A stretch of 64,000 bases of DNA, from positions 2,294,001-2,358,000 of the forward strand of contig CP028150.1 in the NCBI GenBank assembly GCA_003028315.1, read 5' to 3'. A program made the position numbers and the translations under genes. The notes beneath the pieces were generated by a model that was not told where the DNA came from, did no database searches, and worked only from the letters and a program-made list of their open reading frames with translations. Positions 17,948 through 27,897 of this stretch are shown here, piece after piece; the stretch's first letter is position 1; each line of letters opens with the position of its first letter. Source of the stretch: Neisseria mucosa (GTDB taxonomy: Bacteria; Pseudomonadota; Gammaproteobacteria; Burkholderiales; Neisseriaceae).

Positions 17948-19201
17948 TTAACCGCGTACCCGTTCGATTTTCGCGCCGACTTGGCCGAGTTTTTTCTCGA
18001 TGTGTTCGTAGCCGCGGTCGAGGTGGTAGATGCGTTCGACGATAGTTTCGCCGCCTGCGACCAAGCCTGCCATGACGAGGCTGGCGGAGGCGCGCAGGTC
18101 GGTCGCCATCACGACGGCGCCGGAGAGTTTTTCCACGCCTTTGACGAAGGCGGTGTTGCCTTCGGTGGTGATGTTTGCGCCCATGCGGTTGAGTTCGGGA
18201 ACGTGCATGAAGCGGTTTTCAAAGATGGTTTCGATGACGCGGCTGTCGCCTTCGGCAACGGCGTTCATCGCCATAAACTGCGCCTGCATGTCGGTCGGAA
18301 AGCCGGGATGGACGACGGTGCGGATGTCCACGGCTTTGGGACGTTGCTGCATGTCGATGGAAATCCAGTCGTCGCCTGCTTCGATGATGGCGCCCGCTTC
18401 GACGAGTTTGTCCAACACGGCTTCCATGGTTTTGGGAGCAGCGTTGCGCAGGACGACTTTGCCGCCGGCCATGGCGACGGCGCAGAGGAAGGTGCCGGCT
18501 TCGATGCGGTCGGGTACGACGCTGTGTTCGCAGCCGTGCAGCTCTTTTACGCCTTCGACGGTCATGATTGATGTGCCGATGCCGCTGATTTTCGCGCCCA
18601 TTTTGACGAGGCATTCCGCCAAATCGACGACTTCGGGTTCGATGGCGCAGTTTTCGAGGATGGTCGTGCCTTCGGCGAGGGTTGCCGCCATCAGCAGGTT
18701 TTCCGTACCGCCGACGGTAACGACGTCCATCACCACGCGGCAGCCTTTCAGACGGCCTTTGGCTTTGACGTAGCCGTGTTCGATGGTGATTTCCGCCCCC
18801 ATGGTTTCGAGGCCTTTGAGGTGCTGGTCGACGGGGCGCGAACCGATGGCGCAGCCGCCGGGCAGGCTGACTTGGGCTTCGCCGAAACGCGCCAGCGTCG
18901 GGCCGAGCACGAGGATGGAGGCGCGCATGGTTTTCACCAGTTCGTAGGGGGCGCAGGTGTTGTTGACGGTGCCGCCGTTGATTTCGAATTCGTGAATGTT
19001 GTCGGTCAAAACGCGCGCGCCCATGCCTTGCAGCAGTTTTTGGGTGGTTTTGACGTCGGCGAGCATGGGTACGTTTTTCAGGCGCAGGGTGCCGGAGGTC
19101 AAGAGTCCGGCGCACATCAGCGGCAGGGCGGCGTTTTTCGCGCCAGATACGGTGATTTCGCCGTTGAGCGGGCCGTTGGCGGTGATTTTGAGTTTGTCCA
19201 C
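17948..19201 (-). CDS. murA: UDP-N-acetylglucosamine 1-carboxyvinyltransferase
   Basis: MurA transfers enolpyruvate from PEP to UDP-GlcNAc, the first committed step of peptidoglycan synthesis. The 417-residue protein has [11 protein letters not shown] near the N-terminus, the catalytic loop [14 protein letters not shown] with the fosfomycin-target cysteine, and [15 protein letters not shown] near the end. Internal DUS encodes GRLKG. Together with glmU in this window it covers two steps of the same precursor pathway, but the genes are not linked. Confidence 0.97.
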   Translation of the reverse strand: MDKLKITANGPLNGEITVSGAKNAALPLMCAGLLTSGTLRLKNVPMLADVKTTQKLLQGMGARVLTDNIHEFEINGGTVNNTCAPYELVKTMRASILVLGPTLARFGEAQVSLPGGCAIGSRPVDQHLKGLETMGAEITIEHGYVKAKGRLKGCRVVMDVVTVGGTENLLMAATLAEGTTILENCAIEPEVVDLAECLVKMGAKISGIGTSIMTVEGVKELHGCEHSVVPDRIEAGTFLCAVAMAGGKVVLRNAAPKTMEAVLDKLVEAGAIIEAGDDWISIDMQQRPKAVDIRTVVHPGFPTDMQAQFMAMNAVAEGDSRVIETIFENRFMHVPELNRMGANITTEGNTAFVKGVEKLSGAVVMATDLRASASLVMAGLVAGGETIVERIYHLDRGYEHIEKKLGQVGAKIERVRG

Positions 19202-19354
19202 AGTGTTTCTTTCGTTGTTAAGACAAGTCCCGACGGCGTTGCCGGCAGGACGGGATTCGTTTAGATTCGGAATTATAAGGGATTTTGACGGTTTTTGCGG
19301 GCGGGCGGGGAGAATTCTTCCGAAGGGTGTTTACGGGGTACGAATGGTCGGAAG

Positions 19355-19418
19355 GGTCGTCTGAACATATCGGGCGCAACCTTGCAATGTCTGTTTCTAC
19401 GTTTTCAGACGACCTGTA
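19355..19418 (-). terminator. DUS inverted pair (wide loop)
   Basis: GGGTCGTCTGAA at 19356 and TTTTCAGACGACC at 19402 flank about 35 bases. It lies between the GNAT gene (stop overlaps the right arm, 19405) and murA, both leftward. Confidence 0.45.
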
Positions 19419-19869
19419 AATCCAGTTTCATCACGGAGACGGTTTCGCCGTTGTGCCATTGCGTCGCGATTTCCCGCCAGCCGTATTTGGCGTAAACCGC
19501 CTGTACGTCGGGCGTATAGAGGTAAAGGGCTGGCAGGCGTAAGGAGCGGGCGGTTTGCAGGCAATAGGCGATGAGCGCGCGTCCGATGCCTTTGCCTCGA
19601 TATTCGGGCAGGATGAATACGTCGCCCAGCCAGTATTCGTATTGCGGAAATTCTTCCATGTCGAAGCGTTTGAGCGCGGCGGAACCGAGCAGCCGTCCGT
19701 CTTCCGAAGCTGCGGCAAAGGCGAGCGGCAAACCGTCCCCGTCCAGACATTTTCGGTAATAGGCACGGATTTTTTCAAGCGACGACCACGGGGCGAAGTC
19801 GTGCCACTCTTGGTAGAGCGCACGGGAGAGCGGCTCGATGTGGCAGGCTTGCAAGGGGGTGATGTTCAT
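19405..19869 (-). CDS. GNAT-family N-acetyltransferase
   Basis: A 154-residue GNAT protein with the acetyl-CoA motif A PEYRGKGIGRAL (about residues 86-97) and motif B VYAKYGW near the end. The substrate cannot be told; the acceptor region (ALYQEWHDFAPW) is not diagnostic. The last codons (QVV then stop) run into the DUS arm. Confidence 0.85.
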   Translation of the reverse strand: MNITPLQACHIEPLSRALYQEWHDFAPWSSLEKIRAYYRKCLDGDGLPLAFAAASEDGRLLGSAALKRFDMEEFPQYEYWLGDVFILPEYRGKGIGRALIAYCLQTARSLRLPALYLYTPDVQAVYAKYGWREIATQWHNGETVSVMKLDLQVV

Positions 19870-19886
19870 GACGTGTTATCGTGTAG

Positions 19887-19922
19887 AAAGGTCGTCTGAA
19901 ACTGTTTTCAGACGACCTTTTA
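19887..19922 (-). terminator. DUS inverted-pair terminator after metG
   Basis: Very short-loop DUS pair (AAAGGTCGTCTGAAA / TTTCAGACGACCTTT) four bases past the metG stop codon. Confidence 0.65.
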
Positions 19923-19926
19923 ACGT

Positions 19927-21984
19927 TTAGCCCACTTTATCCCCGGGCTGCGCGCCTGCATCGACATCCAAGAGCTTCAGTTTGCCCTCGGCGGTGGCGG
20001 CGGAGAGAATCATGCCTTCGGATACGCCGAATTTTGCCATTTTGCGCGGGGCGAAGTTGGCGACGGCGATGACCATGCGGCCGTTCAATTCGGCGGGGTT
20101 GGGATAAGATGCGGCGATGCCGGAGAAGATGATGCGTTTTTCAAAACCGAAATCGAGGTCGAATTTTAAGAGTTTGGTGCTTCCTTCGACGGCTTCGCAG
20201 TTCAATACTTTGGCGACGCGCATGTCGATTTTCATGAAGTCGTCGAAGCTTGCCTGCTCGGCGACTTTTTCGTATTTGCTGTCTTCGGCGGCAGGCGCGG
20301 GGGTCGTCTGAATGCTTTGTTTGTTGGCTTCGATTAAATCGTCCACTTGTTTTTGCTCCACTCGTTGCATTAAATGTTCGTATTTGTTGATGGCGTGTTC
20401 GCCTAGGGTTTCGCGCGTGTTCGCCCAGGTAATCGCGTCCAGATTGAGGAAACGCGCGGCGTTGGCGGCAGTTTGCGGCAACACGGGGGCGAGGTAGGCG
20501 GTCAGCATGGTGAAGGCGTTGATGAGTTCGCTGCATACTTCGTGCAGGCGTTCGTCTTGACCTTCCTGTTTGGCGAGTTCCCACGGTTTGTTGGCATCGA
20601 CGTATTCGTTCACGGCATCTGCCAATGCCATGATGTCGCGCAGGGCGCGGGCGTATTCGCGGTTTTCGTATTGCTCGGCTATGTTGTCGCTTTCGGCGGC
20701 GAGTTTTGCCAGCAATGCGCTGCCTGAAACGTCTTTCAGACGACCTTCAAAGCGTTTGGCGATGAAACCTGACGCGCGGGCGGCGATGTTGACGTATTTG
20801 CCGACGAGGTCGCTGTTGACGCGCGAGATAAAGTCTTGCAGGTTCAAATCGATGTCTTCGATTTTGCTGTTGAGTTTGGCGGCGATGTAGTAGCGCATCC
20901 ACTCGGGGTTCAGGCCTTGTTCCAGATAGGATTTGGCGGTGATAAACGTGCCGCGCGATTTGGACATTTTTTGTCCGTCCACGGTCAAAAAGCCGTGTGC
21001 GTACACGCCGGTCGGGGCGCGGTGGCCGGAGAAATGCAGCATGGCGGGCCAGAACAGGGCGTGGAAATAGAGGATGTCTTTGCCGATGAAATGGTACATC
21101 TCGGTTTGGCTGTCGGCTTTGAAGTATTCGTCAAAATCGACGCCGATGCGGTCGCACAGGTTTTTAAACGACGCCATGTAGCCGACGGGCGCGTCCAGCC
21201 AGACGTAGAAGTATTTGCCCGGCGCGTCGGGGATTTCGAAACCGAAATACGGCGCGTCGCGGGAAATGTCCCAGTCGGACAGGGTGGTTTCTTCGCCTTC
21301 GCCCAGCCATTCTTTCATTTTGTTGAGGGCTTCGGGTTGTAGATGGGGCTTGCCGTCGTGCGGGTTGTTGCCGGAAGTCCATGCTTTGAGGAAGTCGGCG
21401 CATTCGCCCAGTTTGAAGAAGAAGTGTTCGGATTCGCGCAATTCGGGTTTGGCACCGGAAACGGCGGAATACGGGTTAATCAGTTCGGTCGGGGAATAGG
21501 TCGTGCCGCAGACTTCGCAGTTGTCGCCGTATTGGTCTTGGGCGTGGCATTTGGGGCATTCGCCTTTGACGAAGCGGTCGGGCAGGAACATTTGTTTTTC
21601 GGGGTCGAAAAGCTGCTCGATGACGCGGCTCTCAATCTTGCCGTTGGCTTTCAGCGCGCGGTAAATGTCTTGGGAAAACTGTTTGTTTTCAGGGGAATGG
21701 GTGCTGTAATAATTGTCGTAGCCGATGAAAAAGCCGGTGAAGTCGGCGAGGTGCTCTTCACGCACTTTGGCAATCATGTCTTCGGGCGCAATGCCTTGTT
21801 TTTGCGCGGCAAGCATCACGGGCGTACCGTGGGTATCGTCGGCGCAGCAGTAGTGGCATTCGTGGCCGCGCAGTTTTTGAAAGCGCACCCAAACGTCGGT
21901 TTGGATGTGTTCGACCATGTGGCCGAGGTGAATGCTGCCGTTGGCATAGGGCAGCGCGGAGGTAACGAGGATTTTGCGTGTCAT
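19927..21984 (-). CDS. metG: Methionyl-tRNA synthetase
   Basis: A 685-residue class I synthetase. Visible are the HIGH-like SIHLGHM, a zinc-binding insert with CPKCHAQ and [19 protein letters not shown], and a C-terminal tRNA-binding (EMAP/Trbp111-like) domain from about residue 580. It charges tRNA-Met in the cytoplasm. An internal DUS encodes GRLKD. Length equals the long bacterial MetG form. Confidence 0.97.
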   Translation of the reverse strand: MTRKILVTSALPYANGSIHLGHMVEHIQTDVWVRFQKLRGHECHYCCADDTHGTPVMLAAQKQGIAPEDMIAKVREEHLADFTGFFIGYDNYYSTHSPENKQFSQDIYRALKANGKIESRVIEQLFDPEKQMFLPDRFVKGECPKCHAQDQYGDNCEVCGTTYSPTELINPYSAVSGAKPELRESEHFFFKLGECADFLKAWTSGNNPHDGKPHLQPEALNKMKEWLGEGEETTLSDWDISRDAPYFGFEIPDAPGKYFYVWLDAPVGYMASFKNLCDRIGVDFDEYFKADSQTEMYHFIGKDILYFHALFWPAMLHFSGHRAPTGVYAHGFLTVDGQKMSKSRGTFITAKSYLEQGLNPEWMRYYIAAKLNSKIEDIDLNLQDFISRVNSDLVGKYVNIAARASGFIAKRFEGRLKDVSGSALLAKLAAESDNIAEQYENREYARALRDIMALADAVNEYVDANKPWELAKQEGQDERLHEVCSELINAFTMLTAYLAPVLPQTAANAARFLNLDAITWANTRETLGEHAINKYEHLMQRVEQKQVDDLIEANKQSIQTTPAPAAEDSKYEKVAEQASFDDFMKIDMRVAKVLNCEAVEGSTKLLKFDLDFGFEKRIIFSGIAASYPNPAELNGRMVIAVANFAPRKMAKFGVSEGMILSAATAEGKLKLLDVDAGAQPGDKVG

Positions 21985-22054
21985 GGTTTATGCTTGGGAA
22001 AACAATGGATAAAGATGGGGAATTATACCGTAAATCGTGCGGGCGAGACGGGGG

Positions 22055-22098
22055 AAAGGTCGTCTGAAAAAGGGGATTTAAGGTTTCAGACGACTTTT
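22055..22098. other. DUS pair in the divergent metG-pgk region
   Basis: GGTCGTCTGAAAA and TTTCAGACGACTTTTT (last pair changed). It stands upstream of both genes, so a role as terminator is unlikely. Confidence 0.4.
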
Positions 22099-22221
22099 TA
22101 TATCGACGCTGCCGCTGACGCAAATCAAGCGCAGGCAAATCCCGCCTTTACCGATGCGTCCCGTTCGCGGATAATTGAGAACATTCCCATTTCCGTTTCC
22201 AACTTTGACAAAGGATACATC

Positions 22222-23400
22222 ATGGCATTTCTGAAACTGACCGAACAAAACGTGCAGGGCAAAACCGTCCTCATCCGCGCCGATATGAACGTGCCGTTCA
22301 AAGACGGCAAAATCAGCGACGACACCCGTATCCGCGCCTCGCTCGCGTCCATCAAATACTGCCTGGACAACGGCGCGTCCGTTATCGTGATGACCCACTT
22401 GGGCCGTCCGACCGAAGGCGAGTTCCACCCCGAAGACGATGTCGCCCCCGTTGCCGCGCACTTGGGCAGCCTGTTGGGCAAAGACGTGAAAGTATTAAAC
22501 GACTGGCGTGAAAACAAACCCGCCCTGAACGCGGGCGATGTCGTCATGCTGCAAAACGTGCGCATCAACAAAGGCGAGAAGAAAAACGATTTGGAACTGG
22601 GCAAAGCCTATGCCGCCTTGTGCGACGTGTTCGTCAACGACGCGTTCGGCACCGCCCACCGCGCCCAAGCCTCGACCGAAGCCGTCGCCCAAGCCGCGCC
22701 CGTTGCCTGCGCCGGCGTATTGATGGCGGGCGAACTCGACGCTTTAGGCAAAGCCCTGAAACAGCCTGCACGCCCGATGGTGGCGATTGTCGCCGGCAGC
22801 AAAGTGTCCACCAAACTGACCATCCTCGAATCGCTGGCGGACAAAGTCGACCAACTCATCGTCGGCGGCGGTATCGCCAACACCTTCCTGTTGGCGGAAG
22901 GCAAAGCCATCGGCAAATCTTTGGCGGAACATGATTTGGTGGAAGAATCCAAAAAAATTATGGCGAAAATGGCGGCCAAAGGCGGCTCCGTACCGCTGCC
23001 GACCGATGTCGTCGTTGCCAAAGCCTTTGCCGCCGATGCTGAAGCAGTCGTGAAAGACATTGCCGACGTTGCCGAAGACGATATGATTTTGGACATCGGC
23101 CCGAAATCCGCCGCCGCACTTGCCGAACTGCTTAAAGCCGCAGGCACTGTGGTGTGGAACGGTCCGGTCGGCGTGTTCGAGTTTGATCAGTTCGCGGGCG
23201 GCACGAAAGCCCTTGCCGAAGCCATCGCCCAAAGCAAAGCGTTCTCGATTGCGGGCGGCGGCGACACGCTGGCGGCGATTGCCAAATTTGGCGTTACCGA
23301 CCAAATCGGCTACATCTCCACCGGCGGCGGCGCGTTCCTCGAATTCTTGGAAGGCAAAGAGTTGCCTGCCGTAGCCGCTTTGGAAAAACGCGGCGCGTAA
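22222..23400 (+). CDS. pgk: Phosphoglycerate kinase
   Basis: A 392-residue glycolytic kinase (1,3-bisphosphoglycerate + ADP to 3-phosphoglycerate + ATP). Signature [13 protein letters not shown] at the start, [21 protein letters not shown] and the C-terminal [12 protein letters not shown] 22222 follows AAAGGATACATC. The open frame continues far upstream opposite metG, but that part is a shadow. Confidence 0.97.
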   Translation: MAFLKLTEQNVQGKTVLIRADMNVPFKDGKISDDTRIRASLASIKYCLDNGASVIVMTHLGRPTEGEFHPEDDVAPVAAHLGSLLGKDVKVLNDWRENKPALNAGDVVMLQNVRINKGEKKNDLELGKAYAALCDVFVNDAFGTAHRAQASTEAVAQAAPVACAGVLMAGELDALGKALKQPARPMVAIVAGSKVSTKLTILESLADKVDQLIVGGGIANTFLLAEGKAIGKSLAEHDLVEESKKIMAKMAAKGGSVPLPTDVVVAKAFAADAEAVVKDIADVAEDDMILDIGPKSAAALAELLKAAGTVVWNGPVGVFEFDQFAGGTKALAEAIAQSKAFSIAGGGDTLAAIAKFGVTDQIGYISTGGGAFLEFLEGKELPAVAALEKRGA

Positions 23401-23416
23401 GCGGTTTGACGTAAAA

Positions 23417-23464
23417 AAGAGGTCGTCTGAAAACCTATTTTTGGGGGTTCAGACGACCTCTTCT
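23417..23464. terminator. DUS inverted-pair terminator between convergent genes
   Basis: Perfect DUS pair between pgk (stop 23400) and the leftward NTF2-like gene (stop 23477). Confidence 0.65.
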
Positions 23465-23476
23465 TCTTTTCGCGGA

Positions 23477-23893
23477 TTATTCCGCTGCACGGTTCAGTGC
23501 CGAACGAATCAGCATCTGCGTGCCGAACCAGCCCCAGTAAATGCGGTGATGGACAATTTTTCCACCGGCAATCTGCATGAGTTCCAAAATATCTACTTGA
23601 TCGCCGTCGGGCGTTTCGCGCGGGTATTCCCAAACCAGCGTGTCCCCCGTCGTGAAATGCGTGCCGTTACGATACCAGCGTACCAATTCATTCGGTCGGC
23701 GGCGCGTTCCTTCTTCTAAAAAAGCCAGGATGTCGGCTTTGCCGCGCAAAATGCCGCTTTGCCGCTGCATGATAAGGGGAACGAGCGGGCTTTCGAAAAC
23801 GGCGTTGTCGTCATACAGGCTGATCAGTCGGGCGGTGTCGCGGTTTTTGGCAAACTCGTGCCAGTCGTTGTAAATGCGTTCGAAATCGTTCAT
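23477..23893 (-). CDS. NTF2-like/SnoaL-fold protein
   Basis: A 138-residue protein of the nuclear-transport-factor-2-like fold: N-terminal helices (RIYNDWHEFAKNRDT) with LYDDNAVFESP, then curved sheet strands ending in HHRIYWGWFGTQML. Such small cone-shaped proteins are often isomerases or binding proteins, and the substrate is unknown. It is the last gene of a leftward xseB-ispA run, 27 bases after ispA. Confidence 0.7.
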   Translation of the reverse strand: MNDFERIYNDWHEFAKNRDTARLISLYDDNAVFESPLVPLIMQRQSGILRGKADILAFLEEGTRRRPNELVRWYRNGTHFTTGDTLVWEYPRETPDGDQVDILELMQIAGGKIVHHRIYWGWFGTQMLIRSALNRAAE

Positions 23894-23920
23894 AAAGGTC
23901 GTTTTTCGGTCTGCCGGACT

Positions 23921-24817
23921 CTAATTTTTCCGCGCAGTAACAAATTCCGCCAAGAGCCGCAAATGCAGGGCTTTTGCGCCGAAGGGTTCGAGCAGGGCGG
24001 CGGCTTCGGCGGTCAGGGTTTCGGCGTAGGCGCGGGCGGCTTGCAGACCCATCAGTTTGACATAGGTCGGTTTGTCGTTGTCGCTGTCTTTGCCGGCGGT
24101 TTTGCCCAAGGTGGCGGTATCGGCTTCGCAGTCCAACACGTCGTCGATGACTTGGAACGCCAAGCCGAGTTTGGCGGCGTAGTTGTCCAAGGTGCGGACG
24201 TCGTCTGAATCCAAATCGGGGCAGGCAAGCGCGCCCAATACGACGGCGGCGCGGATGAGGGCGCCGGTTTTGAGGCTGTGCATCTGTTCCAACTGCGCCT
24301 GATTCATGGCTTTGCCGACGTTGGCAAGGTCGATGGCTTGTCCGCCCGCCATGCCGAGGCTGCCGGATGCTTTGGCGAGCGTAGACAACATGGCGATTTG
24401 GCGTTCGGAGGGCAGTCCGGTCGGACGGCTCAATACGTCGAAGGCTTGGGTTTGCAGCGCGTCGCCGACCAAGAGGGCGGTGGCTTCGTCGTATTTCACA
24501 TGGCAGGTCGGTTTGCCGCGCCGCAGGCTGTCGTTGTCCATTGCGGGCATATCGTCATGAACCAAGGAATAGACGTGCACCATTTCAATCGCCGCCATGG
24601 CTTGTTCGACGGCGTTTTGGTCGGCATCGTCCAATTCGGACGCGGCGAGCACCAAGAGCGGGCGCAGCCGTTTGCCGCCGCCGAGGGTAACGTAACGCAT
24701 GGCTTCGTGCAGCGTGTGCGGCACTTGGTTTTCAGACGGCAGGAAACGCTCCAGCAGCAATTCTGTCTGCGCTTGGGCTTTTTGCTGCCATGCTTTCAAT
24801 TCATTCGCCGGGTTCAA
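23921..24817 (-). CDS. ispA: Farnesyl diphosphate synthase / polyprenyl synthetase
   Basis: IspA condenses IPP with DMAPP and GPP to farnesyl-PP for ubiquinone and undecaprenyl-phosphate. The 298-residue protein shows the first Asp-rich motif [10 protein letters not shown] and the second QVIDDVLD. Its start overlaps the end of xseB by 17 bases, so the two are translationally coupled. Confidence 0.95.
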   Translation of the reverse strand: MNPANELKAWQQKAQAQTELLLERFLPSENQVPHTLHEAMRYVTLGGGKRLRPLLVLAASELDDADQNAVEQAMAAIEMVHVYSLVHDDMPAMDNDSLRRGKPTCHVKYDEATALLVGDALQTQAFDVLSRPTGLPSERQIAMLSTLAKASGSLGMAGGQAIDLANVGKAMNQAQLEQMHSLKTGALIRAAVVLGALACPDLDSDDVRTLDNYAAKLGLAFQVIDDVLDCEADTATLGKTAGKDSDNDKPTYVKLMGLQAARAYAETLTAEAAALLEPFGAKALHLRLLAEFVTARKN

Positions 24818-25025
24818 GGTTCAGCTCCTTCAGTTCGCCCGCGTCCAATACTTGCAGTTTTTGTTCGACTTCCGCCAGCTTGGTTTGGCAGTATCTGACC
24901 AGCTCGTTGCCTTCCTGATAGGCTGCCAGAGCATCTTCCAGCGGCATTTCGCTGCTTTGCATGGACTGGGTCAGGGTTTCGAGGCGGGCGAGGGCTTCTT
25001 CAAAGGATTTGGGGGCTTTTTTCAT
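24801..25025 (-). CDS. xseB: Exodeoxyribonuclease VII small subunit
   Basis: A 74-residue Xse[17 protein letters not shown] then [20 protein letters not shown], the usual two-helix hairpin of the small subunit of ExoVII, a single-strand DNA exonuclease in the cytoplasm. The large subunit gene is not in the window. First gene of the xseB-ispA-NTF2-like run, the usual arrangement of xseB with ispA in proteobacteria. Confidence 0.93.
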   Translation of the reverse strand: MKKAPKSFEEALARLETLTQSMQSSEMPLEDALAAYQEGNELVRYCQTKLAEVEQKLQVLDAGELKELNLEPGE

Positions 25026-25092
25026 GATGATGCGGGCAAAAAATCAAAGCGGTATTGTAGCATTTTATGGGCTGCTTCTTGGTCAGGAACGG

Positions 25093-25140
25093 AAAAAGGT
25101 CGTCTGAAAACCTGATTTCCAAGTTTTCAGACGACCTTTT
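25093..25140 (-). terminator. DUS inverted-pair terminator after the repeat lipoprotein gene
   Basis: Perfect DUS pair with T-run 22 bases past the stop of the leftward gene that ends at 25162. Confidence 0.65.
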
Positions 25141-25161
25141 GAGCTGATGATACGGTAAAAA

Positions 25162-27117
25162 TCAGTCTTTCAGCATGGCGGCGCCGAACGTACCGCTCTT
25201 GCCTTCGCTCGGATGGTCGAAGCGGCCGGCCATTTCTTCCGCCTGCGGACCCAGGAAAATGCCCGACATACTGTTTTTAGTTGTCCCGTCCACATAAACA
25301 AAACGGTTACCGGCGATATTGGCCTGGAGCATTACGGGGTTAAAACGTCCTTCTGCCGAATAAACACCGCCGGTCAGCGATTTTTCACCAAAATCAACAT
25401 TGAACAAGGATGAGCCGACAGTGTTGATGTTGGATGCGTCATTGTAGAACGCATTGCCTTGGTAGATAGCCGAACCGGTTTGCGGCATGGCTTCGACAGG
25501 CGTCATCAGGCCTTGGTAGAACACCAGGGATGAATTGAGCTCGCCGTTGTCCTTTTTGCTTCCGTAAAAACCGTAATGGCCGTATTGCAGATGCGTACCG
25601 ATGGCGCGGATAATTTTGTTATCCGATAAGGACAGCATACCGTTTGCCGCGTCAAATGTTTGTGGCAGCAGGTTGATTTTTTGTCCGTTGACTTCGAGGA
25701 CATCAGGATTACCCACTCTGTTAATCACTTTGTTATCGGCACCGTCAACCGACAACATGGTGTAAAAACCGCCGATTGATTGCATAGCCGGAGCAACCTC
25801 CGCTTTTGGGGTAACTTCTTCAGCGGCTTTGCGTTCTTCTTCAGCTTTAGCTTTAGCGGCTTCTTCAGCGGCCTTGCGTTCTTCTTCAGCTTTAACTTTT
25901 GCAGCTTCTTCAGTAGCTTTACGTTCAGCTTCGGCTTTAGCTTTGGCAGCCTCTTCAGCGGCCTTGCGTTCTTCTTCAGCTTTAACTTTTGCAGCTTCCT
26001 CAGCAGCTTTACGTTCGGCTTCTGCTTTAGCTTTGGCAGCTTCTTCGGCAGCTTTGCGCTCGGCTTCAGCTTTGGCTTTTGCAGCTTCTTCCGCAGCTTT
26101 TCGTTCCGCTTCAGCCTTGGCTTTAGCTTTGGCAGCTTCTTCGGCAGCTTTGCGTTCTTCTTCAGCTTTAGCTTTAGCGGCTTCTTCAGCGGCCTTGCGT
26201 TCTTCTTCAGCTTTAACTTTTGCAGCTTCTTCAGCAGCTTTACGTTCAGCTTCGGCTTTAGCTTTGGCAGCCTCTTCAGCGGCCTTGCGTTCTTCTTCAG
26301 CTTTAACTTTTGCAGCTTCCTCAGCAGCTTTACGTTCGGCTTCAGCTTTGGCTTTAGCAGCTTCTTCCGCAGCTTTGCGCTCGGCTTCTGCTTTAGCTTT
26401 AGCAGCTTCTTCCGCAGCTTTACGTTCCGCTTCAGCTTTGGCTTTAGCAGCTTCTTCAGCGGCTTTACGTTCAGCCTCTGCCTTGGCTTTAGCAGCCTCT
26501 TCGGCAGCTTTACGTTCAGCTTCAGCTTTAGCTTTGGCAGCTTCTTCGGCAGCTTTGCGCTCGGCTTCAGCTTTGGCTTTTGCAGCTTCCTCAGCCGCTT
26601 TGCGTTCAGCTTCAGCTTTGGCTTTTGCAGCTTTTTCAGCCTCTTCTGCCGCTTTACGTTCGGCTTCAGCTTTGGCAGCCTCTTCAGCGGCCTTGCGTTC
26701 TTCTTCAGCTTTAACTTTTGCAGCTTCCTCAGCAGCTTTACGTTCGGCTTCGGCTTTAGCTTTGGCGGCTTCTTCCGCAGCTTTTCGTTCCGCTTCGGCT
26801 TTGTCGTTGCTATCCGCTTTTACGTCTTGATTCTGGTTTTCAGACGACGTTTGTGTTGAATTTACGGAATCTTCGACTTCTTTATGGATATTTTCTTCAG
26901 ATGCTTCTAAAGCATTATTTGCATCAGCTTGATTACCGGCAGGAGGGGTTGCCGTTCTTTCCGTTTGTCCGGATGGATTCGGAATATTGCCCGGCTGGAC
27001 AATCGGGTAAGTCGGGGTTGGAGCGACAGACGGTGTACCGCCTCCGCCACCTCCTCCACAGGCTGTTAATATTGAAACGGCAATACAAGATAAGATATGA
27101 GGGTAAGGCGTTTTCAT
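25162..27117 (-). CDS. Surface lipoprotein with long TolA-like helical repeats and TbpB/fHbp-like C-terminal barrel
   Basis: A 651-residue lipoprotein. Residues 1-20 are the signal (lipobox LTAC), followed by a poly-Gly tether (CGGGGGGG) and a Pro-rich, low-complexity segment to about residue 105. Residues about 106-440 are some 22 copies of a 15-residue unit (KAEAERKAAEEAAKA and variants with KAEEE or AAKV), predicted to form one long charged helix like TolA domain II. The last 200 residues form a beta-rich domain with GSAIYQGNAFYND and GIFLGPQAEEMAGRF, which recalls the barrel endings of TbpB, NHBA and fHbp. The Gly-rich anchor and this ending suggest export to the cell surface by a Slam-type translocon; this is inference. 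The repeat DNA is in 45-bp units that can gain or lose copies in frame. Confidence 0.8.
   Translation of the reverse strand: MKTPYPHILSCIAVSILTACGGGGGGGTPSVAPTPTYPIVQPGNIPNPSGQTERTATPPAGNQADANNALEASEENIHKEVEDSVNSTQTSSENQNQDVKADSNDKAEAERKAAEEAAKAKAEAERKAAEEAAKVKAEEERKAAEEAAKAEAERKAAEEAEKAAKAKAEAERKAAEEAAKAKAEAERKAAEEAAKAKAEAERKAAEEAAKAKAEAERKAAEEAAKAKAEAERKAAEEAAKAKAEAERKAAEEAAKAKAEAERKAAEEAAKVKAEEERKAAEEAAKAKAEAERKAAEEAAKVKAEEERKAAEEAAKAKAEEERKAAEEAAKAKAKAEAERKAAEEAAKAKAEAERKAAEEAAKAKAEAERKAAEEAAKVKAEEERKAAEEAAKAKAEAERKATEEAAKVKAEEERKAAEEAAKAKAEEERKAAEEVTPKAEVAPAMQSIGGFYTMLSVDGADNKVINRVGNPDVLEVNGQKINLLPQTFDAANGMLSLSDNKIIRAIGTHLQYGHYGFYGSKKDNGELNSSLVFYQGLMTPVEAMPQTGSAIYQGNAFYNDASNINTVGSSLFNVDFGEKSLTGGVYSAEGRFNPVMLQANIAGNRFVYVDGTTKNSMSGIFLGPQAEEMAGRFDHPSEGKSGTFGAAMLKD
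25820..26810. repeat. Array of about 22 in-frame 45-bp coding repeats
   Basis: Imperfect 45-bp units encoding KAEAERKAAEEAAKA, varying at wobble positions (GCT/GCC/GCA for Ala, GAA/GAG for Glu) and at a few residues. One unit carries a 6-bp insert (extra KA) and one ends with an extra AEKAAKA segment. A change in copy number keeps the frame because 45 is divisible by three. Confidence 0.85.
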
Positions 27118-27314
27118 CGTAATGTTCTCAATTTAAAGTAGTTATGTGAAAATCATTCTATGCGTGTTTCATTTTTATGTCATCTGATTTTTGCGACGAA
27201 AGGTATCATTTTTAGTTAAACGGTTTATTTTATTTGCATTTTTTTAGTGTAAAATATGCAAAAAGCGTGATAAATGGTCGTTTTTTATACTCAAACGGTA
27301 TGTTTTTATTGTGT

Positions 27315-27320
27315 TATAAT
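27315..27320 (+). promoter_or_regulatory. -10 element of rnpB
   Basis: A perfect TATAAT lies 11-16 bases before the predicted 5' end of the RNase P RNA. The -35 region (about 27292) is poor. Confidence 0.55.
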
Positions 27321-27330
27321 CCGCACTTCA

Positions 27331-27692
27331 TACAGGTCGGACAGACAGTCGCCGCGTATCGCGTAAGGCATACGGGGAGGAAAGTCCGGGCTCCGCAGAG
27401 CAGGATGCCGGCTAACGGCCGGGCGCGGAAACGCGACGGAAAGTGGAACAGAAAGCAATACCGCCGACGGCCACCTTCGGGCGGCACGGGTAAGGGTGAA
27501 AAGGTGCGGTAAGAGCGCACCGTGCACTTGGTAACAAGGCGCAGCAGGCTAAACCCCATCCGGAGCAAGACCAAACAGAACGCATTGACGCTGCTCGCCG
27601 AGCGTTCGGGTAGGTTGCTGGAGTGCATCAGTAATGGTGTGCCTAGAGGAATGACTGTCCGAGACAGAACCCGGCTTACCGTCCGGCCTGTA
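27331..27692 (+). ncRNA. rnpB: RNase P RNA, bacterial class A
   Basis: The catalytic RNA of tRNA 5' processing. The universal core is present: GAGGAAAGTCCGGGCTCC near the 5' end, the GGTAAGGGTGAAAAGGTGCG segment in the middle, and AGAGGAATGACTGTCC followed by ACAGAACCCGGCTTA near the 3' end. The P1 helix pairs TACAGGTCGGAC at 27331 with GTCCGGCCTGTA ending at 27692, which sets the ends. A DUS hairpin terminator follows. Confidence 0.97.
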
Positions 27693-27706
27693 TGTCCCGA
27701 TTATTG

Positions 27707-27753
27707 AAAAAGGTCGTCTGAAAAATAGAAATCTGTTTTTCAGACGACCTTTT
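27707..27753 (+). terminator. DUS inverted-pair terminator of rnpB
   Basis: AAAAAGGTCGTCTGAAAAA and its inverse with T-run 15 bases after the RNase P RNA 3' end. Confidence 0.75.
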
Positions 27754-27897
27754 GCTTTATCCGGGCAATCTATCAGTTTGACAGTTTTTTAATATTACGT
27801 TAAAAAAGGTTATGCCATATATGGCTGAAAAATGGACGGTGCAAAATGTGCCGCAACTGAAAATAAAAGGCGGTTTCAACGCCTTTGGAGAACTTTT

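Noticed and set aside
21343..22221. Upstream extension of the pgk frame opposite metG
   Set aside because: The conserved start MAFLKLTEQ and the ribosome site place the pgk start at 22222; the extension lies antisense to metG and across the intergenic DUS.
25820..26810. Possible CRISPR array
   Set aside because: Units are contiguous coding repeats of 45 bp without unique spacers.
25780..26859. Long rightward frames rich in Phe/Ser or Ala/Ser opposite the repeat lipoprotein
   Set aside because: They are mirror products of the 45-bp repeats; the leftward frame has a signal peptide, lipobox and known-type C-terminal domain.
27234..27628. Short reading frames within the RNase P RNA
   Set aside because: The interval is fully explained by rnpB, which has the universal core sequences and P1 pairing.
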